A stretch of DNA of 60,026 bases from Bacillus sp. DNRA2. Its GTDB lineage: Bacteria; Bacillota; Bacilli; Bacillales; Cytobacillaceae. Positions 8,333 to 16,810 of the stretch are shown in pieces. The stretch is from the NCBI RefSeq assembly GCF_012843265.1, contig NZ_JABAIT010000023.1, positions 1 to 60,026 on the forward strand, read 5' to 3'. A program made the position numbers and the translations under genes. How positions within the stretch are numbered: the first letter of the stretch is position 1; each line of letters opens with the position of its first letter. The notes under the pieces are model-generated. The model was not told the origin of the DNA and searched no databases. It saw only the letters and a list, made by a program, of their open reading frames with translations.

Positions 8333-9553
8333 ATGGGATATTACGATCAGGATGATGAAAGTCGATATAAACAACCTAAACGAAATAAAAGTGGATATAT
8401 TATCGCTAGTGTAATTGGTGGAATTCTCGGTGCCATGCTTGTCATTGTTTCTTTACCACAGTTAACGGATTTAGGGGTACTACCCTATCAGCCAACAACG
8501 GAAAATAATAATATTGTAAATAATAATCAACGCAATGCAAGTGGCGGAACAAAAAATGTCTCAGTTGATGTTACATCACAAGTAACAAAAGCTGTTGAGA
8601 AGGCTGGCGACACGGTCGTAGCAATTTCAAATCTACAGGAATCAGGCTTTTGGTTTGGTGAAGGCAGCCAAAAAGAGGCAGGGACGGGTTCTGGGGTAAT
8701 TTATAAAATTGAAGGTGACAAAGCCTTTGTCGTGACTAACCATCATGTGGTTGAGGGCGCCAAGGAGCTTGAGGTTACTCTATCTGATGGTACAAAGAGT
8801 ACTGCAAAACTACGTGGGTCAGATGTTTGGACTGATTTAGCAGTTCTTGAGATTGATGCAAAAAATATTAAAACAATAGTAGAATTCGGTGATTCTGATA
8901 ATATTCAGGTTGGAGAACCGGCAATTGCGATTGGGAATCCACTAGGCGCGACATTTAGTGGATCGGTAACTCAAGGGATTATTTCTGGCCTTGACCGGAC
9001 TATTCCAATTGATATTAACTCAGATGGGATTGAAGACTGGCAGGCTGAGGTAATCCAAACAGATGCTGCGATTAACCCTGGTAATAGCGGGGGCGCGCTT
9101 GTGAATATTGATGGACAATTAATTGGAATTAACTCAATGAAAATCGCTGAATCAGCTGTTGAGGGGATTGGGCTAGCTATACCTATCAATTATGCTATTC
9201 CCATTATCGAGGACCTAGAAAAGCATGGTGAAGTAAAACGTCCATATATGGGTGTGGAACTACAATCTGTCAGCGAAGTCGCAAAATACTATCAAGAGGA
9301 AGCATTAAAACTTCCAAAGGATATTAATTATGGTGTTGCACTTCGTCAAATCGTACCAAATTCTCCAGCAGATATTGCTGGTCTGAAGGAACTCGATGTT
9401 ATTGTTGAAATGGATGGCGAAAAAATCGAAAATGTCATCGACCTCAGGAAGCATTTATATAATAAGAAGAAAATCGGCGACCAAATGAAGATAAAATATT
9501 ACCGTGATGGAAAGCTTCAAGAAACGACGATGAAACTAGCTGGACAGCAATAG
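8333..9553 (+). CDS. htrC: HtrA-family serine protease HtrC (YyxA)
   Basis: A 406-aa membrane-anchored S1C protease/chaperone. A cytoplasmic N-terminus is followed by one transmembrane helix (about 22-45). The trypsin-like domain has catalytic His in TNHHVV, Asp in TDLAVL and Ser in GNSGGAL. A C-terminal PDZ domain spans about 305-400. It should degrade misfolded exported proteins. AAGGATGGA precedes the start. There is a TATAAT at 8277-8282 but a weak -35, so it probably has its own promoter separate from wal. Gene order walJ-htrC is conserved in Bacillus. Confidence 0.95.
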   Translation: MGYYDQDDESRYKQPKRNKSGYIIASVIGGILGAMLVIVSLPQLTDLGVLPYQPTTENNNIVNNNQRNASGGTKNVSVDVTSQVTKAVEKAGDTVVAISNLQESGFWFGEGSQKEAGTGSGVIYKIEGDKAFVVTNHHVVEGAKELEVTLSDGTKSTAKLRGSDVWTDLAVLEIDAKNIKTIVEFGDSDNIQVGEPAIAIGNPLGATFSGSVTQGIISGLDRTIPIDINSDGIEDWQAEVIQTDAAINPGNSGGALVNIDGQLIGINSMKIAESAVEGIGLAIPINYAIPIIEDLEKHGEVKRPYMGVELQSVSEVAKYYQEEALKLPKDINYGVALRQIVPNSPADIAGLKELDVIVEMDGEKIENVIDLRKHLYNKKKIGDQMKIKYYRDGKLQETTMKLAGQQ

Positions 9554-9570
9554 TGTAATAAAAATTAAAA

Positions 9571-9616
9571 TGAAAAAGCAGAAGGCGATGGTAGCTTTCT
9601 GCTTTTTCATTTTTTA
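9571..9616 (+). terminator. Terminator after htrC
   Basis: A 13-bp stem (9571-9583 with 9597-9609) is followed by a T-rich tail. Confidence 0.88.
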
Positions 9617-9651
9617 TACTATAAATGGTATGATTGCAAGAGCGAATGAAT

Positions 9652-9966
9652 TGTGGATAAATTTTATTGTTATTGAAACCATTTTAAATTGTGGATAACA
9701 AGGAAATAGTAAACATAATCAAGTTGTGGATAAGAAGAAAGGGGATTATATGATGATTTATTGTTGTGAGGAGCATGTAGAATTAGCGCTAGATGTAATC
9801 GTGGATGATTACTATACTGCACCGAAACTAGAAAAAATAGACGAAGAAAAGATATCAACAACCTGTGAATATTGTCGAAACATGGCTGTATATGTTGTGG
9901 CGAACAGTTGATCTCATACAAGATGTGGATAGAAAATGTGGGTATGTGGATAACTCCTGTGGATAT
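9652..9966 (+). promoter_or_regulatory. DnaA-box cluster around yyzF
   Basis: Perfect TGTGGATAA boxes lie at 9652-9660, 9690-9698, 9725-9733 and 9945-9953. One-mismatch boxes lie at 9924-9932 (TGTGGATAG) and 9958-9966 (TGTGGATAT). All point the same way. Three precede yyzF and three lie between yyzF and rlmH. Confidence 0.85.
9750..9911 (+). CDS. yyzF: CxxH/CxxC small metal-binding-motif protein (YyzF type)
   Basis: A 53-aa protein with CEEH near the N-terminus and CEYC near the C-terminus, a likely zinc site. This is the CxxH/CxxC protein found next to rlmH in Bacillus; its function is unknown to me. The start at 9750 (or the adjacent ATG at 9753) follows AGAAAGGGG. A GTG further upstream at 9726 would fall inside a DnaA box and has no ribosome-binding site. 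The gene is flanked on both sides by DnaA boxes, which could make it DnaA-responsive. Confidence 0.88.
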   Translation: MMIYCCEEHVELALDVIVDDYYTAPKLEKIDEEKISTTCEYCRNMAVYVVANS

Positions 9967-10001
9967 CTTGTTTGTAATCTGTTTGTAAAGCGGGGATAAC
10001 T

Positions 10002-10481
10002 GTGAATATCTTAATAGTGACGGTTGGTAAACTAAAAGAGAAATACTTAAAACAAGGAATCGATGAATTTGTAAAGCGGATGTCAGGCTACGCAAAACTT
10101 GAAATCATTGAGGTAGCGGATGAAAAAGCACCGGAGGAATTAAGTGTAGCGGAAATGGAGCAAGTGAAACAAAAAGAAGGCGAACGGATTTTAAGTAAAA
10201 TTAGCCAGGATACTCATGTGATTGCCCTGGCGATCGATGGAAAAATGAAGTCTTCAGAAGAGTTGGCGGAAGATTTAGATAAGCTAGCTACATATGGAAA
10301 AAGCAAAATTGCATTTGTTATCGGCGGCTCGCTTGGATTGAGTGATGAGGTGCTGAAACGTGCTAATGAAAAGCTGTCATTTTCAAAGATGACTTTCCCC
10401 CATCAAATGATGAGGCTGATCTTGGTCGAACAGATTTACAGAGCGTTTAGGATTAATCGTGGGGAGCCGTACCATAAATAG
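10002..10481 (+). CDS. rlmH: 23S rRNA pseudouridine-1915 N3-methyltransferase RlmH
   Basis: A 159-aa SPOUT methyltransferase that modifies pseudouridine 1915 of 23S rRNA in assembled 70S ribosomes. The length is standard. The family motifs [13 protein letters not shown] and the C-terminal [19 protein letters not shown] are present, forming the trefoil-knot SAM site. The start is GTG at 10002, with AGCGGGG upstream as ribosome-binding site. The upstream DnaA boxes may affect its promoter. Usual annotation in B. subtilis is YydA. Confidence 0.97.
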   Translation: MNILIVTVGKLKEKYLKQGIDEFVKRMSGYAKLEIIEVADEKAPEELSVAEMEQVKQKEGERILSKISQDTHVIALAIDGKMKSSEELAEDLDKLATYGKSKIAFVIGGSLGLSDEVLKRANEKLSFSKMTFPHQMMRLILVEQIYRAFRINRGEPYHK

Positions 10482-10629
10482 AGGCAGTTTCTACATTAAT
10501 TACCTAAGAGGTATATGAAAAGGCTGCTATCGTAGATTTTGTTGAATAAACCTGTTAATTTCCGCTTTCCTGAATTTAACTATTTAAAGGTCGTATTTAT
10601 AAAAAGTAATGCATTAGGGATGTGACAAG

Positions 10630-10818
10630 ATGAAATATAGTAAAACAATCATGACAAAATTAATAAATGAGCACCGTGAATTGCATGATGAGCTAAAGAA
10701 GATAAAAGTCGAAATGGGCTTAGAGAAAAACTTGGCCATTAAAGCACTGTACCATTCAGCAGTAGCGGATAATGGTCCATATTTGAAAGACTATCAAGAA
10801 TTAGAGCGCTTGCTCTAA
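10630..10818 (+). CDS. Small hypothetical protein
   Basis: A 62-aa ORF, charged and apparently helical, with no family recognised. It is preceded by a weak AGGGATG-type ribosome-binding site. It ends in a short palindrome (TAGAGC/GCTCTA) and is followed by a terminator, which supports expression. It has no signal peptide, membrane helix or cysteines. Confidence 0.5.
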   Translation: MKYSKTIMTKLINEHRELHDELKKIKVEMGLEKNLAIKALYHSAVADNGPYLKDYQELERLL

Positions 10819-10825
10819 TAGTAAG

Positions 10826-10863
10826 GCCCTGTTTTGCTTTAGTTGCGCAGCAGGGTGTTTTTT
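10826..10863 (+). terminator. Terminator after the small ORF
   Basis: A CCCTG/CAGGG stem with inner GC pairs and a TGTTTTTT tail. Confidence 0.6.
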
Positions 10864-10897
10864 GATTTGACCGTGAATTACGTGCTCAATTACTCAT

Positions 10898-10935
10898 CAA
10901 AAAGCCCCTCATTTTTTAAAGTGAGGGGTTTTTAA
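10898..10935 (-). terminator. Terminator of dbpA, possibly bidirectional
   Basis: AAAAAGCCCCTCA pairs with TGAGGGGTTTTT and has T runs on both strands. Confidence 0.88.
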
Positions 10936-10954
10936 GGTTTTTCTATAAAGATTT

Positions 10955-12400
10955 TTATTTAATTGCTTTGCTAACTTTTAACTTCTTTCCTTTGATAGTC
11001 GCATTCTCCATGGCTTGTAAAACTAGTGAGCCCTTTCCGTTCAGAATATCAACATATGACATATGATCCAGGATGGTTATGATGCCGATATCATCTGCTG
11101 TGACTCCAGAGATTTTTGCGATCGTTCCAACAAAATCAACAGCACGAATTTTCTTCTTTTTACCACCGCTGAAATGGAGTTTCATAATATCTTGATTGAT
11201 TCGGGCTGTTTTATTATTTCTTACAACTCGCCTGCTGCTAAGTTTTTCTTCGAAAGCAGCTTTTTCACCAGCCACTTCTTGCTCTCTAGGAGCTTCAATA
11301 GTTGGGATCTCAAAGCCGATGTATTTTTCAATTGCTTTAATGAATTTTCCTTCAAAAGGAGTCGAAAACGTAATGGCCTTACCTTTATTTCCGGCACGGC
11401 CCGTTCTCCCGGTTCGATGGACATAGCTCTCTTTTTCCATAGGTACGTCATAGTTGATGACAAGTTTCACATTATCAATATCAATACCCCTGGCAGCTAC
11501 ATCGGTAGCCACCAAATAGCGGAAGTTCCCCAATTTGAAACCTTCCATAACAGCAAACCGGTCTTCTTGTTCTAGTCCCCCATGGAGCCTCTCACAAGGG
11601 TATCCAACTTTATCCAGTTCACTATACACAGTATCCACGTTTTCTTTGGTTCGGCAGAAAATGAGGCAGCTGTCTGGGTTTTCTATAACCGTTACGTCTT
11701 TAAGGAGTGAAATCTTTTCTGCTTCTTTTACTTCAATTAAAAAATGTTCAATGGTCTCGGCCGTTGCTCCAGTGGATTCAATCTCAATATGAATAGGATC
11801 TTTCATATATTTATGGCAAAGACTTTCAATATCTTTAGGCAAGGTAGCAGAAAAGACCATTGTTACTCGGTTTGAAGGGAGCTCGTTAATAATCGATTCC
11901 ACTTCATCGATGAAACCTCTATTAAGCATCTCATCAGCTTCATCTATGATAAGATACTTTATTTGATCCAAAACTAGGGTTTCTCGTTCAATATGGTCCA
12001 TGACCCGTCCGGGCGTACCAACGACTACATGAGTTTTTTGTTTCAATTCATCCTTTTGTTTCGTAAACGGTTCTTTTCCATAGACGGCTACTGCTTTAAT
12101 GCGTTTAAACCTTCCAATATTCGTAAGATCTTCACGGACTTGAACCGCAAGTTCCCTAGTTGGAGTAAGAATTAAGACTTGTGGTTTTTTTTCCTCCCAT
12201 TCAATCATATCGGAAACAGGAATACCAAATGAGGCAGTCTTTCCACTTCCTGTTTGAGCTTTTACGACAAGATCTTGATTTTCCATTGCTAATGGAATGA
12301 CTTTACTTTGAACTTCTGTTGGAGCTTCGTATTTTAACACAGCTAGTGCTCTTTTTATTTCTTCGCTTACATGATAATCTGCAAAACTTCTCTTATTCAT
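10955..12400 (-). CDS. dbpA: DEAD-box ATP-dependent RNA helicase DbpA
   Basis: A 481-aa RNA helicase. The Q motif lies near residue 30. Walker A is AQTGSGKT, motif II is DEAD (IIDEADEM), motif III is SAT and motif VI is [10 protein letters not shown]. The last roughly 75 residues form the DbpA RNA-recognition domain, which in the family targets hairpin 92 of 23S rRNA. Its role is 50S subunit assembly. The length matches B. subtilis YxiN/DbpA (about 480). It is transcribed alone, toward the small ORF. Confidence 0.95.
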   Translation of the reverse strand: MNKRSFADYHVSEEIKRALAVLKYEAPTEVQSKVIPLAMENQDLVVKAQTGSGKTASFGIPVSDMIEWEEKKPQVLILTPTRELAVQVREDLTNIGRFKRIKAVAVYGKEPFTKQKDELKQKTHVVVGTPGRVMDHIERETLVLDQIKYLIIDEADEMLNRGFIDEVESIINELPSNRVTMVFSATLPKDIESLCHKYMKDPIHIEIESTGATAETIEHFLIEVKEAEKISLLKDVTVIENPDSCLIFCRTKENVDTVYSELDKVGYPCERLHGGLEQEDRFAVMEGFKLGNFRYLVATDVAARGIDIDNVKLVINYDVPMEKESYVHRTGRTGRAGNKGKAITFSTPFEGKFIKAIEKYIGFEIPTIEAPREQEVAGEKAAFEEKLSSRRVVRNNKTARINQDIMKLHFSGGKKKKIRAVDFVGTIAKISGVTADDIGIITILDHMSYVDILNGKGSLVLQAMENATIKGKKLKVSKAIK

Positions 12401-12564
12401 TTTTTACCTCGTTTTTTTGTTTTTTCGACATACGTATAGAATTCTTACCAAGAAATATTATATATATGATCTGAATATGGTTCATTATACTTTAAAAATA
12501 CGGGACAAATCGGCTTTTATATTTAAATTTTGGTTGTTTTCGCATAGAATGTTGATTTTAGCTA

Positions 12565-12696
12565 TCAAGGTATGCCTAAAAAAGCAACAATAGCCCGAAG
12601 AATCCACTCATTGGCAGTAAGTGTATCCTGGCCATGAAAAAAATCCAGAAATGACACGTCCTTTACCAAATTTCTATAATTTAGTTTATCACTCAT
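12565..12696 (-). pseudogene. Truncated DUF421/YetF-like membrane protein remnant
   Basis: A 43-codon reading frame whose second half reads GQDTLTANEWILRAIVAFLG, resembling the N-terminus of DUF421 (YetF/YrbG) membrane proteins. It stops just inside the first transmembrane helix. No ribosome-binding site is visible and the rest of the gene is missing. It lies in the 430-nt gap upstream of dbpA, which is otherwise AT-rich with nothing else recognised. The match is from memory of the family and moderately certain. Confidence 0.45.
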
Positions 12697-12847
12697 GTAA
12701 TTTTAATAACCAGATTATTTATTAGCTTGTTCCTATAAGAGGAATTACAATAAAAATACTTTATTGTCAAATTATTCTAGTAATTCATTAGTGCCTACTC
12801 TATAATACTTTTATATACATTATTAGTAAATTATGGAGGTAGTTCTA

Positions 12848-13168
12848 TTGGGTAACATTTATGCTAAGCAAGATTTAACTTCACAGGAGCTCCAGCTGCT
12901 AGCTTCTGAAATGGATCGGAGAAAAAAGTCAACTGCAACAACGTGGATTCTCTGGTTTTTCCTGGGTAATTTGGGAGCGCATCGTTATTATTTAGGTAAA
13001 GTAGGGACAGGTGTGGCTATGACCATTACTTTAGGATGTCTAGGTCTTTGGACATTAGTTGATATATTTCTAATTAATGGAATGATTAATAAGAAAAATT
13101 CCGAAATTGAATCAGGAATTATCAGTGAACTCAATTTGATGAGTAATGCTAGAAAAAAAGATGCTTAA
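12848..13168 (+). CDS. TM2-domain membrane protein
   Basis: A 106-residue protein. After a helical N-terminus come two transmembrane helices of a TM2 domain (about 35-75). The domain has the characteristic FFLGNLGAHRYYLGK segment, with the second helix at GCLGLWTLVDIFLI. The TTG at 12848 is preferred because TGGAGGT lies 8 nt upstream; the ATG at 12833 would overlap that ribosome-binding site. It overlaps the next gene, an M48 peptidase, by about 20 nt, so the two are probably cotranslated. TM2 domains are often fused to or paired with other modules; the function is unknown. Confidence 0.85.
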   Translation: MGNIYAKQDLTSQELQLLASEMDRRKKSTATTWILWFFLGNLGAHRYYLGKVGTGVAMTITLGCLGLWTLVDIFLINGMINKKNSEIESGIISELNLMSNARKKDA

Positions 13169-13967
13169 TAACAATAATATAATGAAGAATCATTTGGAAG
13201 AGCGTCTTGTACATGAAGATGAGAAATCCTTATACATTGTTTGTTTGATCTTAAGCATTTTTACTTACATAGGTCTTATCATTTCTATTATTGGCATTGT
13301 TTATATTTTAATTGGCTTTTTAATTACATTATTTTTACATGGTATTTCTATCGGGCATATTCGAAACAATGGAGTGAAATTGTCGGAAAGGCAATTTCCT
13401 AATATTTATTCTAATGCGAAAAAAGTTGCGTTTGAAATGGGAATTGAAAAACTTCCTGATATCTTTATTGTACAATCTGGGGGAATGTTGAATGCCTTTG
13501 CAACAACCTTCTTAGGTAGAAATTTTATTGTTTTATATTCCGATATTGTAGAAATTGTAAAAGATGGCCACGAAGAAGAACTAAATTTTATTATTGCTCA
13601 TGAACTAGCACATATAAAAAGAAAGCATGTTATTAAACAATTTTTGATTCTCCCGGCACTATGGATACCTTTTCTCGGAAATGCATATTCCCGAGCGTGT
13701 GAATATACATGTGATCGAATTGCCGCCGTATATGTTAACAGTCCAAATGATGCGACAAATGCTCTTGCTATTTTAGCGGTAGGGAATAGGCTTTTTGTAA
13801 ATATGGATATTGTTGAATACATCCAAAATGCTAGAGCAGAATCCGGCTTTTTTATATGGCTTAGTCTGGTACTGTCTACGCATCCACCATTACCAAAGAG
13901 AATTGAAGAAATTCAGTACTTTAATAATGTTGTAGAGACGTTTAAGGTGTCAAAAGCGAGTATGTAA
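13146..13967 (+). CDS. M48-family membrane zinc metallopeptidase
   Basis: A 273-aa HtpX/Ste24-like protease. Two hydrophobic segments lie at about 28-68. The zinc motif is HELAH, with a following Glu-containing third ligand region near ACEYTCDR. The C-terminus has a hydrophobic stretch followed by HPPLPKRI, typical of M48B. A second in-frame ATG at 13161 is possible; neither start has a clear ribosome-binding site, consistent with coupling to the upstream TM2 gene. It likely acts in membrane protein quality control. I infer functional pairing with TM2 only from the overlap. Confidence 0.88.
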   Translation: MLEKKMLNNNNIMKNHLEERLVHEDEKSLYIVCLILSIFTYIGLIISIIGIVYILIGFLITLFLHGISIGHIRNNGVKLSERQFPNIYSNAKKVAFEMGIEKLPDIFIVQSGGMLNAFATTFLGRNFIVLYSDIVEIVKDGHEEELNFIIAHELAHIKRKHVIKQFLILPALWIPFLGNAYSRACEYTCDRIAAVYVNSPNDATNALAILAVGNRLFVNMDIVEYIQNARAESGFFIWLSLVLSTHPPLPKRIEEIQYFNNVVETFKVSKASM

Positions 13968-13996
13968 TATGTTCCACTCTCGGAAATAATACTAGA

Positions 13997-14036
13997 AATA
14001 AACCCTTGATAAGTGATTTCAAGGGTTATTTTTATG
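13997..14036 (+). terminator. Terminator after the M48 gene
   Basis: AAACCCTTGA pairs with TCAAGGGTT and is followed by ATTTTTA. Confidence 0.8.
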
Positions 14037-14195
14037 GGGAATTACTAACGATTGATAGAATGAATGAAACTAATGAATGTGCTGCCCTTTTTAAAATTTT
14101 TATAATACAATTATTCGTCATCAACGTCCATATGTCATAAAATATTAGTGTGGATATATATTGAAGTGATGTCGGTGTATCAAAGGAGTTATAGT

Positions 14196-14681
14196 ATGAG
14201 GCAGCTTTATATAAAACAAAAAGTATTCAGTCTAAGCGGCAAATTTACAGTTAAAGACCATGAAGAGAAGGATGTATATTTTGTGGAGGGCAGTTTTATG
14301 CAGGTCCCAAAGACTTTCTCCATTATCGACACAAAGAGAGGTCAAGTAGCCCTTATTACGAAAAAGACGTTCAGCCTTTTACCGAAGTTTTTTGTAGAGG
14401 TGAATGGCCGAGAGGTGTTAACGATTAAGAAGGAGTTTTCTTTCCTTAAGGCACGCTATTCGATTAAGGCGGCTGGCATTGAAGTACAGGGCAATTGGTG
14501 GGATATGGATTTCCAAGTGTCTCAAAATGGTGAAGTCATCGGAAAAGTAAACAAAGAGTGGTTTACCTGGGGAGATAGCTATAAGGTCCAAATTTTAAAT
14601 GAAGAGATGGAAACCATCATCATTGCATTGGTTATAGCGATTGACTGCGTGAAGGCTGACTCAGCAGCCGCTTCTACATAG
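14196..14681 (+). CDS. LURP-one-related protein (YxjI type)
   Basis: A 161-aa protein of the LURP-one/Tubby-like beta-barrel family (B. subtilis YxjI, DUF567). It consists of repeated beta-hairpins such as LYIKQKVFSLSGKF at the N-terminus, and a C-terminal hydrophobic helix (IIIALVIAIDCV) fills the barrel. ATG at 14196 has AAGGAG 8 nt upstream; an ATG further up lacks one. The molecular function in bacteria is not established. Monocistronic. Confidence 0.88.
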   Translation: MRQLYIKQKVFSLSGKFTVKDHEEKDVYFVEGSFMQVPKTFSIIDTKRGQVALITKKTFSLLPKFFVEVNGREVLTIKKEFSFLKARYSIKAAGIEVQGNWWDMDFQVSQNGEVIGKVNKEWFTWGDSYKVQILNEEMETIIIALVIAIDCVKADSAAAST

Positions 14682-14699
14682 TGTATAGCTATTAAGAAG

Positions 14700-15000
14700 G
14701 GATGACACAGACCTTTTGAAAATCTGTGTCTAGAAATCATAAGCGGAAAACCTCCGTTTATTTCCCCCGAAACGAGCTAGTAATATCCATTATTTTTAAT
14801 TGAATAGAAATTTGCGGCTTTTAACAGAAAAAATGTCATAAAATATTCACATTAATCCTGTTTTAGGGACAAAATCTTAATGAGAAAGGAGGGGGGAATT
14901 TATTGGATTACCAACTTAAACGATTGTATTCGAGTCGTGATTGAGTGTGTGAAGCCTGAAACAATAGCTATTTCAGGCTTGTTTTTCTTATATGAAAAAG
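14700..15000 (+). other. Gap with a possible 13-aa mini-ORF unit and terminator
   Basis: A TTG-initiated mini-ORF at 14903-14944 would encode MDYQLKRLYSSRD. A strong AAAGGAGGGG lies about 10 nt upstream. A terminator follows at 14952-14987 (AAGCCTGAAA/TTTCAGGCTT, then GTTTTTCTT). An 8-bp hairpin without a T run, GACACAGA/TCTGTGTC, lies at 14702-14729. ATGTCATAAAATATT at 14833-14847 also occurs at 14132-14146. Expression is unproven. Confidence 0.35.
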
Positions 15001-15022
15001 TGGATAAGAATTAAAATAATTC

Positions 15023-16798
15023 CTATTCCTGTAAGAACTTTTGTACATCTTCTCCAGCAAGTTCGAGTTGGTTTAACATTTTTTGATAAACCTCTGTGTC
15101 TTCTTCGGATTGGTTCCAGTTTTGTGCATATAGGTATGTAATCTGACCGTATGCCACTTTGACGATGATATTAACATTCTCAGCCTCATTGACTAAAAGA
15201 AAGTAAGAAACTGCTAAACCCATATTTGGATTAATCACTTTTTCTATTTTCGCATTTGCTGTTTGATTAAGTAGTGGATGGTTGATATTTGCTTGTATCA
15301 TAGTTTGATACTTATCGGAAACAAGTTGCGGCATGGTACTAGAAAGGTTTCCCGCTTTTATACTTTCCATAAATTGACTGACAACTTGTGCATTTTCCTT
15401 TATCATTGCCGTATCTTCCTCAAGTGCTATCTCATCCTGGGCTTCATCTATTGATTCCTGGATTTCAACTGATACAGGTTTTGGGGGATTGATATCGCCT
15501 GCGTCAGGAATTAATTTAAATAAAGAGCTAAGGACTATCCCTGTTGTCATCATATAGACTGGCCATTTACTATATTCCTTAGTCGTTTGTAGTTCTTTGT
15601 TAAGAGCTTGGTTGGATTGAGCAGTAGAATCCTTTGGCACGGATGCCACTATTTTCACTTCTGTTTCAGCTTCTACTACCGTCTTTTCTCTAATATCAGC
15701 GATGTTTGTTGAATTCCATATTTCTGATAATTTCGCTTCCAACTCATGGGGCGATAACGCAGTCTGCTCAGGAATAGGCTGTTTTTTTTGTTTGGCAACC
15801 TCTAGTTTCATTTCCTTAAGAGCAGCTTTTTGAGTTGATTTTGCTTTCTTTTGCAAGGCTGTTTCTTCAGCGTTAGTAAACCCAACTTTCTTCAACATGG
15901 ATTTTGATATTTTTAAACTAGTAAATAACAGCAAGAAATATGCACCAAATAAGATTAATGAGTTCCATCTTAACAAGGCAATGATTCCGAATAATTCAAT
16001 CAATAAAACAAGAATATTTAAATTTCCTTGGTCTACTCTGCCTTTTAATAATTTCTCGAGGTAATAAGCAGGGTATGCCATTGCTTTTAATAGAACATCA
16101 TCTATCTCTTTTTTTGCACGTATGAATAGATTTTTAGTTGGATAGATTTTTTTATAGTATTCTCTTACCGATGGATTATTTGGTTCAAGTCTCATTGCCT
16201 CATCGATTAGCAATTGTGCTTTTTTATATTTTTTTCTCTGATAGGCAAACCAAGCAAACCTAACGATATTCCTGATATTTTCCGGATTTGCTTGGAGTGC
16301 TAATTGCTCATATTTTTCTGCTTCTATGTAGTTCAGCATTGTATAAAGAAGCGAGGCATATGCTCCAAGATAATTATCATCCTCAGGTTTCAGCCGGATT
16401 GCCTCTTGAAGGGAAGCCAGTGTCTGTTCTACATCCGATGTCCAAATGATATCAGCATATGCAGCGTGGAAAAAATGATTTTCTGGATAAAGCCGCAGAC
16501 CTAATTCAATAAGTTCTTTCAATTTTGGTTCATCAGCTGGTAGACTCGGGTACATCTTAATGGCCATTTCGAGAACCGCTTCATCTTCAGGCGCTCTTTG
16601 CAGCATTTCTTCTATCCAATAAAGAGTTTCCTCTCTTTGTTCAAGTAAATAATAATGGTAAGCCATTAAAAGATAACCCTTTGGACTTTCCGGATCTTCT
16701 TGAATGACTGATTCTGCTTCTTCTTTTGCTTTGTCGATTTCCCCCTTTTGTATGTAAAATTTTATGAGGTCGACCTTATTAACCATTGATTCTGACAT
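15023..16798 (-). CDS. TPR membrane protein with extracytoplasmic C-terminal domain
   Basis: A roughly 591-aa protein. The N-terminal half (about 5-235) is a set of TPR-like helical repeats. Two transmembrane helices follow (about 260-300), then a charged Lys/Ala-rich cytoplasmic linker (about 310-400). A third helix (about 420-437) comes next, then a roughly 150-residue C-terminal domain predicted outside the membrane, resembling NTF2/DUF4878-like folds. ATG at 16798 has AGAGGA 9 nt upstream; the earlier ATG at 16807 is too close to it. It follows the AAA ATPase by 12 nt, so they form an operon. I infer that the TPRs recruit the ATPase or its substrates at the membrane. No function is known to me. 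Confidence 0.8.
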   Translation of the reverse strand: MSESMVNKVDLIKFYIQKGEIDKAKEEAESVIQEDPESPKGYLLMAYHYYLLEQREETLYWIEEMLQRAPEDEAVLEMAIKMYPSLPADEPKLKELIELGLRLYPENHFFHAAYADIIWTSDVEQTLASLQEAIRLKPEDDNYLGAYASLLYTMLNYIEAEKYEQLALQANPENIRNIVRFAWFAYQRKKYKKAQLLIDEAMRLEPNNPSVREYYKKIYPTKNLFIRAKKEIDDVLLKAMAYPAYYLEKLLKGRVDQGNLNILVLLIELFGIIALLRWNSLILFGAYFLLLFTSLKISKSMLKKVGFTNAEETALQKKAKSTQKAALKEMKLEVAKQKKQPIPEQTALSPHELEAKLSEIWNSTNIADIREKTVVEAETEVKIVASVPKDSTAQSNQALNKELQTTKEYSKWPVYMMTTGIVLSSLFKLIPDAGDINPPKPVSVEIQESIDEAQDEIALEEDTAMIKENAQVVSQFMESIKAGNLSSTMPQLVSDKYQTMIQANINHPLLNQTANAKIEKVINPNMGLAVSYFLLVNEAENVNIIVKVAYGQITYLYAQNWNQSEEDTEVYQKMLNQLELAGEDVQKFLQE

Positions 16799-16810
16799 TA
16801 TTTCCATCCT

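Noticed and set aside
10630-10818. Small ORF as a toxin or antitoxin
   Set aside because: It stands alone with no partner gene, and no toxin-antitoxin motif is visible; left as hypothetical.
14132-14847. Repeated ATGTCATAAAATATT as a sporulation sigma-factor promoter
   Set aside because: CATAAAAT resembles a SigE/SigK -10, but no matching -35 was found at either copy. The repeat alone is too weak to call.
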